DNA from: Chryseobacterium sp. 3008163
GTDB taxonomy: Bacteria > Bacteroidota > Bacteroidia > Flavobacteriales > Weeksellaceae
Length of the DNA stretch: 64,000 nt
NCBI RefSeq assembly: GCF_003669035.1
Contig: NZ_CP033070.1
Coordinates: 2,542,001 to 2,606,000, forward strand
Reading direction: 5' to 3'
Of the stretch, positions 17,831-26,281 are shown piece after piece. A program made the position numbers and the translations under genes. The first letter of the stretch is position 1; each line of letters opens with the position of its first letter. Under the pieces are notes generated by a model. That model was not told where the DNA came from. It saw only the letters and a list, made by a program, of their open reading frames with translations, and did no database searches.

Positions 17831-19174
17831 TTATAAAACTGACATATAAACAGAATTCTGACTGTCGGAATTTGCTCCTACTTTGTTGAGATTGTAATTG
17901 TATTGCTTCTTACATTCTTCTATCATTTCCTGTTTTACTGATTGGGAAACGGCTAATTTTTCACTCATAAATGTGATCCAGCCCTGCATATATTCTGATG
18001 CGTAGAGTTTGTAATCTTTAGTTGGAATAATCACTCCGTCGATAATATTCTGAAGTTCTTCAATTCTGCCTTTTGCTTTGGCAATCAATTCTTTGATGCT
18101 TCCGATGCTGTTTCTCACTTCTTCTTTTTGTTTCTCAAAATCAACGATTCTTTCCTGATGAACCAAAATATCTTTTTGTCTTCTAATTTGTTCGTTTTTG
18201 ATCTTGTCTTTTTCTTTATGCTCTTTCATCACAAAGTCGAAAACCAACCCCCAAATGATATACACTATAAACCCGGCGAAAATAATTCCCCAAAACTGGT
18301 TTTTCGTAAATGCTATTTTGAGATCGAATGGAAGAGACTCAAAAGTTTTGTTCAGTTCATATAATTTAGATTCAATTTCGTAAGCCAGAATTGCATCGAA
18401 AACAAATGTGATAATGAATAATAATGCGATTTTAGCGTAATTGCCAAAGCTTTTATTTTCGCCAAACATGTGGATCAAATATCCCAAACCTAAGAAAACA
18501 AACGGAATCAAAGTCACAAAAGCACCTTCCAGCGGACCTTCAGCCCAAGCTTTGTTGAATGCCTGTGCATCGAGAACACTTTGAATAATATTTCCGTTCG
18601 CATCGAAACTTTTGAAAAAAGCAGAATAAGAAGTTGAAATGTAGAAAGTAAACAGGTATAAACTGATCGGAATTAAGAGAATCAAACCAATCCAGAATTT
18701 CGTAGAGGCACCTTTTGTGGCGTTCACACTGTAAGCTTCAGGATTTCTTGGTAAATCATTGATTTCAAATTTCAAACCTTCAATTTTATCCTGAACATTT
18801 TTAATATCTTCTCCAATGTTGTTGAGTTTATCTTCTTTGTTATCTAAAGAAACGGTGAGTCCTTTGATCTCGGTTTCCTTATTTTTCTGTTCGTTGAGGT
18901 AAGGTTCTTTTAATTTACTTTGTTTTTCAACGAGTTGTTTTTCTTCATTTTGAAATTTAGAATAAATGGCATCAAGGCAAATTGATAGGGCAGTGTGATT
19001 TCCGCTATTTCTTGTTCCGTCCCTGTAACCGGATTCGTGATACGTTCTTTTTCGGCTTTCTTCTGTTGATTCATTGTCTACAGATTCAGCTGTCGGAAGT
19101 TGATTTTGATTTTCATCAGTCGGAACAGTTTTTAATCTGAAAAGATTTTTAATATTTGAGGTCATGGCATTCAT
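17831..19174 (-). CDS. Coiled-coil membrane protein of unknown function
   Basis: A 447-aa protein not recognised as a known family. Residues 65-140 form a long coiled coil, four membrane helices follow (about 165-185, 217-238, 248-266 and 293-315), then a second coiled coil (320-380) and a soluble tail. Two coiled coils on either side of four helices suggest a cytosolic stalk on a membrane hub. It is nine bases upstream of the vWA-like lipoprotein gene and five bases after the TerB-like gene, so the three are surely co-translated. Confidence 0.6.
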   Translation of the reverse strand: MNAMTSNIKNLFRLKTVPTDENQNQLPTAESVDNESTEESRKRTYHESGYRDGTRNSGNHTALSICLDAIYSKFQNEEKQLVEKQSKLKEPYLNEQKNKETEIKGLTVSLDNKEDKLNNIGEDIKNVQDKIEGLKFEINDLPRNPEAYSVNATKGASTKFWIGLILLIPISLYLFTFYISTSYSAFFKSFDANGNIIQSVLDAQAFNKAWAEGPLEGAFVTLIPFVFLGLGYLIHMFGENKSFGNYAKIALLFIITFVFDAILAYEIESKLYELNKTFESLPFDLKIAFTKNQFWGIIFAGFIVYIIWGLVFDFVMKEHKEKDKIKNEQIRRQKDILVHQERIVDFEKQKEEVRNSIGSIKELIAKAKGRIEELQNIIDGVIIPTKDYKLYASEYMQGWITFMSEKLAVSQSVKQEMIEECKKQYNYNLNKVGANSDSQNSVYMSVL

Positions 19175-19179
19175 GGTGA

Positions 19180-19587
19180 TCAGTTTTTTAGGTCATTAAG
19201 AATATCAGTTTTGGTTTTTCCATTCTTTGCTGCTTCGATGAAGTAATCGGCAATATCTTGTACGTTTTCTTCTAAGAAACCGAACATTTCCACGTATTTT
19301 TTGAGGGCAGAATATTCATTTTCGGAGACAATTCCGTCTGCCCAAATCATTATCGTGAGATCGTAGAGATATTCTACTTTTTCTTCGATTGTTTCCGGAA
19401 TCAGAGATTTTGAATTAATTGGATTCAGAAGAATTTCATCTAAATTTTTTGACGAAATGCCTCTTTCTTCGGCTAATTTGTAAAGCATTTTCAATTCGAG
19501 CGGACTAAAATCGTCGTCGCAAATTGCCATTTGATATAATCTTAAAAAATGAGCTTTAAGATTTTCGGGTATTTGTATTGTTTCCAT
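19180..19587 (-). CDS. TerB-like protein
   Basis: A 135-aa all-helical protein. It has the TerB pattern of two acidic helix pairs: QMAICDDDFSPLELKMLYKL and MIWADGIVSENEYSALKKY, each with an Asp/Glu cluster before a helix as in the metal-binding fold of tellurite-resistance protein TerB. TerB-type proteins are linked to envelope stress and to vWA partners in ter systems, and a vWA-like protein is encoded two genes on. No other ter gene is present, so a tellurite role is not claimed. Confidence 0.6.
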   Translation of the reverse strand: METIQIPENLKAHFLRLYQMAICDDDFSPLELKMLYKLAEERGISSKNLDEILLNPINSKSLIPETIEEKVEYLYDLTIMIWADGIVSENEYSALKKYVEMFGFLEENVQDIADYFIEAAKNGKTKTDILNDLKN

Positions 19588-19591
19588 AGTT

Positions 19592-19954
19592 TTATTTGAT
19601 TATTCGGTCTCTTGTTCTTGGGATTTCTTGGTGCTGAATGTCGATTGTTTCCGGTTCTTTTATTTTTTTCCTTGGAATTAAACTGTAGAAATAGTAGAGT
19701 AATAAAAGTCCGACAATGCAATCAATAAAGATCCAAACTGACTTTAAATAAAGGTAAATCGGGTAAATCGGGTTGAAAAGAACAAAGATCAAAACAAAAG
19801 TGATAAACCAAAATCTTCTTGTTTTAAATTCATTCACAATAATCACGAATGACATGAAAGAAACGATGATCCGAAGAAAAGTGTAGTAGCCAATCGGTAA
19901 ATCGATAATGCCGATAAAACAGCATAATGAAGCTATAATGATGAGGTATTTCAT
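19592..19954 (-). CDS. Small membrane protein (DUF6804-like)
   Basis: A 120-aa protein with about four membrane helices (residues 1-22, 26-42, 47-66 and 72-92), ending in a basic cytosolic tail. The layout (short hydrophobic hairpins, FNPIYPIYLYLKSVWIFIDC) matches proteins annotated as DUF6804. The function is unknown. It is the sixth gene of the operon, 38 bp after the PBCV-adaptor-like gene. Confidence 0.55.
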   Translation of the reverse strand: MKYLIIIASLCCFIGIIDLPIGYYTFLRIIVSFMSFVIIVNEFKTRRFWFITFVLIFVLFNPIYPIYLYLKSVWIFIDCIVGLLLLYYFYSLIPRKKIKEPETIDIQHQEIPRTRDRIIK

Positions 19955-19992
19955 ATTATTAGTTTTAAAATTTGCCGGACTTTTATTGTGAA

Positions 19993-20286
19993 TTAGTTAC
20001 ATCCTGAACAGTATGATCTGTCTACATATTCTTTGCTGTTTCCGGAATAGTAATAGCAACCTCCTCTCGAACCAACAATTAATTCGTGCCCATTATAAGT
20101 ACAACCTCGACTTGCTGTTGATTTTGATCTTTTTGTTTTGGATCTTTTGCTTTTTGTACTCCTTTTTTTCTTTCCTTTTGAAAAAGACATTTCGGTTGTA
20201 GAAGTTGTGTTGTTTGTTGATGCAAAAATGTTTGCAGGCAATAGTAAGCTTAAACCTAAAAGGCTTGTAAATAGTAGTTTTTTCAT
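19993..20286 (-). CDS. Secreted basic peptide with PBCV-adaptor-like C terminus
   Basis: A 97-aa protein with a signal peptide (LLGLSLLLPANIFAS), a strongly basic linker (GKKKRSTKSKRSKTKRSKS) and a C-terminal 35-residue domain CTYNGHELIVGSRGGCYYYS. The RGGxYY plus EYVDRSYC pattern resembles the PBCV-specific basic adaptor domain, a small module fused to many chlorella-virus proteins. Four Cys suggest disulfides. It is probably exported and binds something negatively charged; that is inference. Confidence 0.55.
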   Translation of the reverse strand: MKKLLFTSLLGLSLLLPANIFASTNNTTSTTEMSFSKGKKKRSTKSKRSKTKRSKSTASRGCTYNGHELIVGSRGGCYYYSGNSKEYVDRSYCSGCN

Positions 20287-20304
20287 GGTTTTAATGGTAA
20301 TTAT

Positions 20305-21576
20305 TTATATAAAAATTTCATTCATAGATTTTTCTCTCATCGCTTGTGCTTTTACATGATCATTGGCATTTCTATGCTGTCTGATAGAGCTGGATAATCC
20401 AAGTGATAGTATTTCTGCTTCATTATGATTTAAGCGTAATAAGTAGCTTTTGTTTTGAACAATAAATTCGAAACTTCCTCCCCGTATATCATGAGAAATC
20501 AATTTATAAAAGGGAATTTGAAAGCTTTTTCCTCCAGCATTGAAAACAATTCTAGAATTTGTTAAAAATAAAGTTCCGGGATGTAGCTGTGTCACGTTTT
20601 CTTTTATAGGACGGGATCTTCCGCCGCCAACTCTTGCACTTACTCCTTTCGCAACTCTAAAAGAAACGCTGGAGTTTGTACTCGAATAGCCTTTATGAAC
20701 CAACTTGTTTTCAATGAGATTGGCATTAATACTCAGATAGCATTGCTCATCTCTGCTTAAAATTATTGGAGGATTGTAGACAAGCGGAAAAATACCATGA
20801 TCTAAATTCCATAATAGTTTAGCGTGTTGTAGACTTTTAATTTTTCTTTCAGAGATGAAATTTTTAATATTCTGGTGATCAATTTTCAAGTCTCTTGTTG
20901 TCTGCTTCAATTCCGTTTCTTTCATAGGAGAAAGACGTTTATCAGATATTTTTTCTTCAAGAATTTTATTAAACAATGAAAAAGCAATTTTGTTTTTGAT
21001 CGCTTCAGTTTTGTCTTGTGGAAATTGAAGAAAGTTAGATACGCTTGTTATTTGTTGATTTTCGGAATCGGTCAATACCTGATCTGAATAGCATTTTTGA
21101 ATTAAATTTTTCACAGTTTTTTCTGATATTCTATTTTTTTCAATAAATATTTGCTGATTAGATAATTGGAAATATACTTTGATTTCATTTAGTTTAAATA
21201 TTTCATCCTGAGTAAGATTAAAGTCTGAAATTGCAGTACACAAAGTATTGTAGTAAATCTTTTTTCCGACTTTTATTTTTAGCTTATCACTTAATGGCTT
21301 TTTGTAATTTAATACATTTTGCTGATAGGTTGGCAAAATAGTATTGAGATCAGAATAGTTTATTGTTTGTAATATTTTACTGGTTCCGTCAAGGTTGATT
21401 TTCATTATTTTACTTATAATAAAATCACCTGTTAATGGAATTAGAAATAGGGTAAGTATTAAAGTTATTACAGAAGCGATAAAGCTTTGTTCTAGTAATA
21501 AACCCAATGATAAAAGAAAAAATAAAACTCCGAAAAACCAACGTAGAATTTTAAGAATCAGTAAAAAAGTTTTCAT
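20305..21576 (-). CDS. Membrane protein with PH-like C-terminal domain
   Basis: A 423-aa protein. Two or three N-terminal membrane helices (residues 3-56) are followed by a long helical region with two TerB-like acidic helix segments (about 120-150 and 205-245), then a beta-rich domain (295-400) containing GTLFLTNSRIVFNAGGKSF and IPFYKLISHDI, the pattern of bacterial PH or GRAM-like domains. It lies 12 bp from the HSDR_N gene and 18 bp from the secreted peptide gene. No family is firmly recognised. Confidence 0.5.
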   Translation of the reverse strand: MKTFLLILKILRWFFGVLFFLLSLGLLLEQSFIASVITLILTLFLIPLTGDFIISKIMKINLDGTSKILQTINYSDLNTILPTYQQNVLNYKKPLSDKLKIKVGKKIYYNTLCTAISDFNLTQDEIFKLNEIKVYFQLSNQQIFIEKNRISEKTVKNLIQKCYSDQVLTDSENQQITSVSNFLQFPQDKTEAIKNKIAFSLFNKILEEKISDKRLSPMKETELKQTTRDLKIDHQNIKNFISERKIKSLQHAKLLWNLDHGIFPLVYNPPIILSRDEQCYLSINANLIENKLVHKGYSSTNSSVSFRVAKGVSARVGGGRSRPIKENVTQLHPGTLFLTNSRIVFNAGGKSFQIPFYKLISHDIRGGSFEFIVQNKSYLLRLNHNEAEILSLGLSSSIRQHRNANDHVKAQAMREKSMNEIFI

Positions 21577-21588
21577 GGCTATTAGTTT

Positions 21589-22658
21589 TTAAGAATAATT
21601 TTCTAATGTCAAATGAAGCTGATTTCTGAAATTATAAATCTCATCCAAACTATTTAACAAAATCTTTTCTCCGGCATCTTTTCCGTTATGAAACGTTTCG
21701 AGATATTTGTTTGCAGTATTGAAATGCAGTCTGCAAAGAGGTTTTCTGTTGTTATCATCCAATAAAATCCCGAAATATGACAATGTGTCTCTGTAAGCAA
21801 TTCGTTCAGAAGGAATTTTTTCTCTCAGATGGCTTTTACAATTTGAAATCCTTCGAGTTCTTCTTCTGTTGTGACAATTTTTGAATCATTATTATCATCA
21901 ATTAATGTAGAGTTGATTACTTTTTCTTCCTGTTTTTCAATTTGCTCGTTGATACTTAGAGCAGATTTTAATCTGAAACTTATGGATTCGTTGATTGATG
22001 TCGCTAATGCCTTTTTAGTATATTCTTTAAAAGCAATCATTCGGTTTGCAGTTAAAGGTTTTTCAAAAAAACGCCCGACTAAAAGCTTGACAATTTCGTC
22101 GGATGGATTTTCTATTTCTTTCTCAAATTCTTTTCTGATGGCTCTGATGTATTTCAAAGCTTCCGCAGAGTCTAAAATGCTTTCAAGATTGTAATCTTTC
22201 TTGGTGAAACTCTCCAGTATTTTTATCGAACTGTCTTTAATGTCTTCAATATTGATGGTGAAAAAAGGCTTTTCATCCATAATATTTGGTTTCTCAAGAT
22301 CAGTATAGAAATTGTAGATGATTCCGTTGGTAAGAACCCCGAATCTTGATTTTGAAACATGAAAATACCGATGAAGCTGAGAATTGTGGGCATCTGCACT
22401 TTCTTTCCAGTGTTTGCATTCTATGATAAGAATAGGTTCGTCATTTTTTCGAATGACATAATCTATCTTTTCTCCTTTTTTGGTTCCGATGTCACAGATA
22501 TGTTCCGGAATTACTTCAGTCGGATTGAAAATATCATATCCCAAAATCTGAATAAAAGGCATTACAAAAGCATTTTTTGTAGCTTCTTCTGTTCCGATCT
22601 GGTCTTTTAAGCCAACAACCTTTTGGTGTAATTGCTCAAGTTTAATTTTAAGATCCAT
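21589..22658 (-). CDS. Orphan HSDR_N nuclease-like protein (frameshifted)
   Basis: Two frames join near 21826-21833 into about 356 aa (one missing C restores KAILREKI). Residues 20-130 are a type I restriction HsdR N-terminal nuclease-like domain: ATKNAFVMPFIQILGYDIF, KIDYVIRKNDEPILIIECKHW with the PD-(D/E)xK Asp, Glu and Lys. The C terminus has SYFGILLDDNNRKPLCRLHF, found in a family of stand-alone HSDR_N proteins. No helicase, HsdM or HsdS is near, so this is not a type I restriction enzyme. It is the third gene of the operon. Confidence 0.7.
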
Positions 22659-22669
22659 AGTTTTGATTT

Positions 22670-23002
22670 TTAAATAGTTTCATCAATAACTTCTGCTGTT
22701 GGAGCATTTATTTTTACTGAAGAAATCCCTACTTCCATTGAAGATTTCGAACTGTAATATTGGCTCGTACCAATAATTTCTCCGTTTCCAGCTTTCAAAA
22801 CAAAATAATCTTTACCGTTTACAGCAACTCGTCTGTCATATCTTGCGTCGTCTTGAGAATTGATTTTCACAGATTCTATTCCTTTCTGGCAAGATGATTT
22901 CTGTACATAACCTTCACTCATTAAAATGATTTCTCCGTTGTTGGCTTTTAGGTTGAATTGATATTCTTTGTTTACTCTTTGAGTGATTACAAATTTTCCC
23001 AT
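22670..23002 (-). CDS. YegP family protein (two DUF1508 repeats)
   Basis: A 110-aa protein made of two repeats of about 45 residues: FNLKANNGEIILMSEGY with KGIESVKINS, then FVLKAGNGEIIGTSQYY with GISSVKINA. This is the DUF1508/YegP layout. The fold is known to form a small beta dimer, but the role is unknown. It lies four bases after the 49-codon small gene. Confidence 0.85.
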   Translation of the reverse strand: MGKFVITQRVNKEYQFNLKANNGEIILMSEGYVQKSSCQKGIESVKINSQDDARYDRRVAVNGKDYFVLKAGNGEIIGTSQYYSSKSSMEVGISSVKINAPTAEVIDETI

Positions 23003-23006
23003 GATT

Positions 23007-23156
23007 TTAGTTTTTACAGCCGTTTTTATCGCAAGTTATTTTATCAGAGGTATTTGTCCAATGATCAGAATGAACTGTTGTATCGGTTCCGCATCCTGTT
23101 GTCCCTCCTTTTTGTCCTTTGTGAACGATTGCTGTTGGTGTGTGTTTTACATTCAT
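23007..23156 (-). CDS. Small Cys/His-rich protein, first gene of the operon
   Basis: A 49-aa frame, MNVKHTPTAIVHKGQKGG then TTGCGTDTTVHSDHW and ITCDKNGCKN, with Cys 26, 43 and 48 and three His. Coding is supported by the close fit to the operon (four bases from the YegP gene), a promoter at 23188-23195 and the codon-like composition. A metal or iron-sulphur site is possible. It is not recognised as a named family. Confidence 0.65.
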   Translation of the reverse strand: MNVKHTPTAIVHKGQKGGTTGCGTDTTVHSDHWTNTSDKITCDKNGCKN

Positions 23157-23187
23157 AATAAATATTTTTTAAGTTGTTTTATACTCC

Positions 23188-23230
23188 AAAAGTATAACCC
23201 TTTGAAAAGCAATCCTTACGGGAAACCATA
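23188..23230 (-). promoter_or_regulatory. Promoter and candidate operator of the nine-gene operon
   Basis: On the minus strand the -10 box TACTTTTG is at 23188-23195. An imperfect inverted repeat TACGG-AAA-CCATA is at 23218-23230, centred about 43 bp before the expected start of transcription. A perfect version, TACGG-AAAA-CCGTA, is at the same distance from the promoter at 26251. The response regulator encoded at 23285 is the obvious candidate ligand. Confidence 0.55.
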
Positions 23231-23236
23231 AAACGA

Positions 23237-23265
23237 AAAAACCTTTCAAAAAATGAAAGGTTTTT
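23237..23265 (-). terminator. Terminator of the kinase-regulator unit
   Basis: AAAAACCTTTCA (23237-23248) pairs with TGAAAGGTTTTT (23254-23265) with A/T runs on both sides. It separates the response regulator gene from the operon downstream. Confidence 0.75.
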
Positions 23266-23284
23266 AATAAATATTTTTTAAATT

Positions 23285-23950
23285 CTAAATAATTCCCCAA
23301 TCTTTACAAAGAGCAACGAATTGCTCGTTACTACTGATTTCCAAAGATTCTTTCATATTATTGAGAGCTTTTTCCACACTGCTTAAACTAGATGGCTTAA
23401 TATTATTATCCTTTAAATAATCTGGAATTTGTTTTTGCTTCATACCTTCTGAAAGCAACTTCACCAGAATAATCTCAAATCTTGTAAAATCATAAGAGTT
23501 TTTGGTTTTTATTGAATTTTTGACATTAGTTGAAATATATTTTTCATTATTATAAATGGCTTTTGTTGCTCGTTTCAATTCTTTAAGATCTTCACGTCCT
23601 TTTGATACGAAACCATTGATTTCATGGGTCTTGAAAAGATCATCTACAATTTCAGCACGATCTTCTATTGAGAAAACAATGATTTTTATGGTAGGTTGTT
23701 CAACTTTAATAGCATTTATGAGTTCTCGACCACCGTTGATATTCTGCTTTCGGTGGTCTTTGACAAACGAAAGATCGGTAATAAGCAGATCATAAGGGTT
23801 TCTCTCACGGATGCTTTTTTTGATCTTCATGAATGCATCATCACAATAATGAACATTGTCTATGATCTCAATTTTTAATTCTTCAAGAGCTTTCTGAACG
23901 GATGAGTTGTAACTTTCGAAATCTTCGGCTATTAGTGCTTTTTTAAACAT
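23285..23950 (-). CDS. Response regulator with LuxR-like output domain
   Basis: A 221-aa protein. The receiver (residues 1-125) has ALIAEDFES acidic residues, the phospho-acceptor Asp in DLLITDLSF and the Lys in NGFVSKGRED; a NarL-type HTH follows (FTRFEIILVKLLSEGMKQKQ, IKPSSLSSVEKALNNMKESL). The start is four bases after the TPR kinase stop. It probably controls the operon at 23156 and the gene at 26282. Confidence 0.85.
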   Translation of the reverse strand: MFKKALIAEDFESYNSSVQKALEELKIEIIDNVHYCDDAFMKIKKSIRERNPYDLLITDLSFVKDHRKQNINGGRELINAIKVEQPTIKIIVFSIEDRAEIVDDLFKTHEINGFVSKGREDLKELKRATKAIYNNEKYISTNVKNSIKTKNSYDFTRFEIILVKLLSEGMKQKQIPDYLKDNNIKPSSLSSVEKALNNMKESLEISSNEQFVALCKDWGII

Positions 23951-23954
23951 ATTA

Positions 23955-25627
23955 TTAATTTTTTGCTGGAAATGAAAGGTTTATTTTTAAACCATTTTCT
24001 GTCTTCGTGTCAAAATTAATTGTTCCACCAATAGAATTTATACGGGATTCCGTATTTTGCAAACCATTTTTAGGAGAATGTGTTGAAATTCCTACGCCAT
24101 TATCAGAATATGAAATGTTGATCAGTCCATTTTCCCGTGAAAAATCAAGAAGAACTTTATCGGCTTTGCTGTGTTTTTTCATATTGGTCATGAGTTCCTG
24201 TAAAATATAGAAAATTTCAACTTTAGAATTGTCTGGAATGTCTTCCCATAAAGATTCTTCATTGCCTATAATCGGAACTTTAATTGTTTCTGAGGAGTAA
24301 GATTTTAGCATTTGAGATAAATGCTGTGAGAAATTATGCTCAAGAGCAACATCATTTTTTTCATAGGATATATCGCGCGAAATCTGATAAATTCCATCAA
24401 GTTTATAAAGCAAAACTTCTTTATTCATATTCTCAGTATTTTCCACTTCCGACATTACATGATAAACCTTATTGGCTACTTTATCGTGTACTTTTTTGGA
24501 ATATCTGAGTTCTGTGTTTTTTACTTCGAGTTCTTTTTCTTTTTCTTTCTCCAGTCTTATATGTTTTTTTCTTTTTTCGTTCCAAAAGTATCCCAAGATC
24601 AAGGTCAGAGTTAAAATTCCTAATCCAAAACACAGATAAATTATATTAATTTTGTTTTCAACATCTCTAAGTTTTAAATTTTTATTCTCAACATCTTTTT
24701 TTCAACATCATATCTTATTACGGCAAATTGATTTTTGGCTTTATTTCTGGCGGTTTGTGTGCTATCATTTATTGCTGTTAATCTTTGAAAGCTCTTTAAA
24801 TAATTTGGTCGATCAAGAACAATAATTCTTTGTAAAGCGTTTACTTGATCTTCGGGAATTTTTATTTTCTCTGCGGTTTCCAGAAGTTTATATGCATAAA
24901 ATAAAGATTTTTCAGGCTTTTTATCAAAATAATAATCTGCTAATGTCGAAAAACTTGAATTTTGTCCTTCTAAATTTTCTTTATTTTGTCTGATTTGTAA
25001 AGCTTTATTTAATTCCAATAATGGATTATAATTTTGATTTTCAAGAAACTTAGCTCTAGCAAGATTATTAAGTGCCTTTGCATAAATTAAACTGTCTTTT
25101 GTTAAAGAAGCCAATTCCAAATGCTTTTTAGCTTCTTTGTATTTGCCTAAAAGTATAAGTGCATCACCAATATTATTATTATATATATATCTATTTTTAT
25201 CGTCATTGGAAAATTGTAAAGCTTTCTTGTAAAAAGAAACAGACTCTTCATAATTTTTTAAAAATGATGATGAAATTGCCATATTATTGTAACTGGCAGC
25301 CAAAGTACTTTTTACAATACTGTCACTCTCATCCCGTAATAATTTATTAGCTTCTAATGAAGTTTCTATACTTCCGTAAAAATCTCCGTTATTAGATTGA
25401 ATAATTGCCATATTCACTAATGATTTCCCTGATCCAATTGAATCGTAAATCTCGAGATAATCATTTTTGGCAAGATTAAAGTAATAAAATGCAGAATCTG
25501 AAGTATTTTCATTTGCAAATTTTTTTGCTTTTTCGTAAAGTGTTTTTGGATATACCTCATCTCTTGTTTTTACTTTATTGCAAGAATAGAAGATTAATAA
25601 TATTATAAATATATAATTTGGTCTCAT
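23955..25627 (-). CDS. TPR-repeat sensor histidine kinase (frameshifted)
   Basis: Two frames join at a T7 run, 24696-24702; one more base gives VEKKDVENKNLKLR. The repaired protein is about 557 aa: lipoprotein-like N terminus (FIILLIFYSC), TPR-type helices (residues 25-270), a coiled coil, one membrane helix (IIYLCFGLGILTLTLILGYF), then a HisKA_3-like dimerisation domain with YSKKVHDKVANKVYHV and an ATPase with ELMTNMKKHSKA and YSDNGVGIS. This is the Bacteroidetes TPR kinase that partners LuxR-type regulators. Confidence 0.85.
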
Positions 25628-25655
25628 AAATTAGTTTTTATGCAAATTAACAAAA

Positions 25656-25679
25656 AAGGACAGATAAAAATCTGTCCTT
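25656..25679 (-). terminator. Terminator after the Gly-rich peptide gene
   Basis: AAGGACAGA pairs with TCTGTCCTT (loop TAAAAA) and is followed on the minus strand by TTTTTG. It separates the small secreted peptide gene from the kinase gene, 28 bp further on. Confidence 0.75.
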
Positions 25680-25688
25680 CAATAAATG

Positions 25689-25898
25689 TTAAGGTCTAGG
25701 AGGTGGAGTTTGCCCCGTATTCCCAGTTACTGGTCCACCCGTTCTACCATCATCACCAGTTCCCGTTCCCGGATCAAAACCTGTTCCGCCTCCTGAATCC
25801 TGTGTTGTCACTGTTCCTCCGTTATTATTATTGCATGTTGCATTTCCGTTATTGTTTCCGAATGCTAAGCCAAGTAGCATTAAAAGTATTTGAATCAT
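25689..25898 (-). CDS. Small Gly/Asn/Thr-rich secreted protein
   Basis: A 69-aa frame: hydrophobic start MIQILLMLLGLAFG, then a low-complexity chain rich in Gly, Asn, Thr and Pro (NNNGGTVTTQDSGGG, ending GQTPPPRP). It has its own terminator and lies just upstream of the kinase. It may be a secreted or surface peptide controlled with the signalling genes. Coding is likely but not certain, since low complexity gives few codon cues. Confidence 0.5.
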   Translation of the reverse strand: MIQILLMLLGLAFGNNNGNATCNNNNGGTVTTQDSGGGTGFDPGTGTGDDGRTGGPVTGNTGQTPPPRP

Positions 25899-26216
25899 TT
25901 TGTCAAAAAATTTATTATTAAAGCATTCGTGTTCTTCGCTGCGAAACAGATCGCAGACAGTGTTACACGTTTAAAAAAAATTGAAGCGCTTCTAAATTTT
26001 TTGGGAAGTGAACCTTCAAAAACGGAAGAGAAACATCTGCTTCCCAACCCGGAGTTTTCTTCCGTTTTATCAGGTGATTTTGAAATCAGTTTTGTAAATT
26101 TGTTTTTTGTAATTGTTTGTTTATCACTGATTTCTTTAGCAAATTTGCAACAAAAGGTAACGCCAGTGTTAGACAAAACATAGACATCGATGGACAATAA
26201 ATGGACAGGATTTGAT
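25899..26216. other. Intergenic region rich in inverted repeats
   Basis: Overlapping frames on both strands (about 100 codons) look like chance. Inverted repeats are frequent: AAAACGGAAGA (26019-26029) with TCTTCCGTTTT (26058-26068), GAAATCAGT (26082-26090) with ACTGATTTC (26126-26134) and the palindrome GAAGCGCTTC (25983-25992). The region may be a structured RNA, a regulatory site or a decayed gene. Confidence 0.35.
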
Positions 26217-26260
26217 TACGGAAAACCGTAGTGAAGTGTGGTTGGAAATCACCTATTTTG
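26217..26260 (+). promoter_or_regulatory. Promoter and candidate operator of the HTH-like membrane protein gene
   Basis: A perfect inverted repeat TACGG-AAAA-CCGTA (26217-26230) is followed by a -10-like TATTTTG at 26254-26260. Its centre is about 43 bp before the expected start of transcription, matching the site at 23218-23230 on the other side of the kinase-regulator genes. Confidence 0.55.
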
Positions 26261-26281
26261 TAATGCTCTTAAAAACTAATT

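Noticed and set aside
19180..19587. Tellurite resistance operon
   Set aside because: Only a TerB-like fold is present; no TerC, TerD or TerZ genes accompany it.
21589..22658. Type I restriction enzyme
   Set aside because: Only the HSDR_N nuclease-like domain is present, with no helicase part and no HsdM or HsdS nearby.
25890..26197. Two overlapping frames of about 100 codons on opposite strands
   Set aside because: Neither shows a domain, signal peptide or operon fit, and they cross inverted repeats. Kept as a structured noncoding region.
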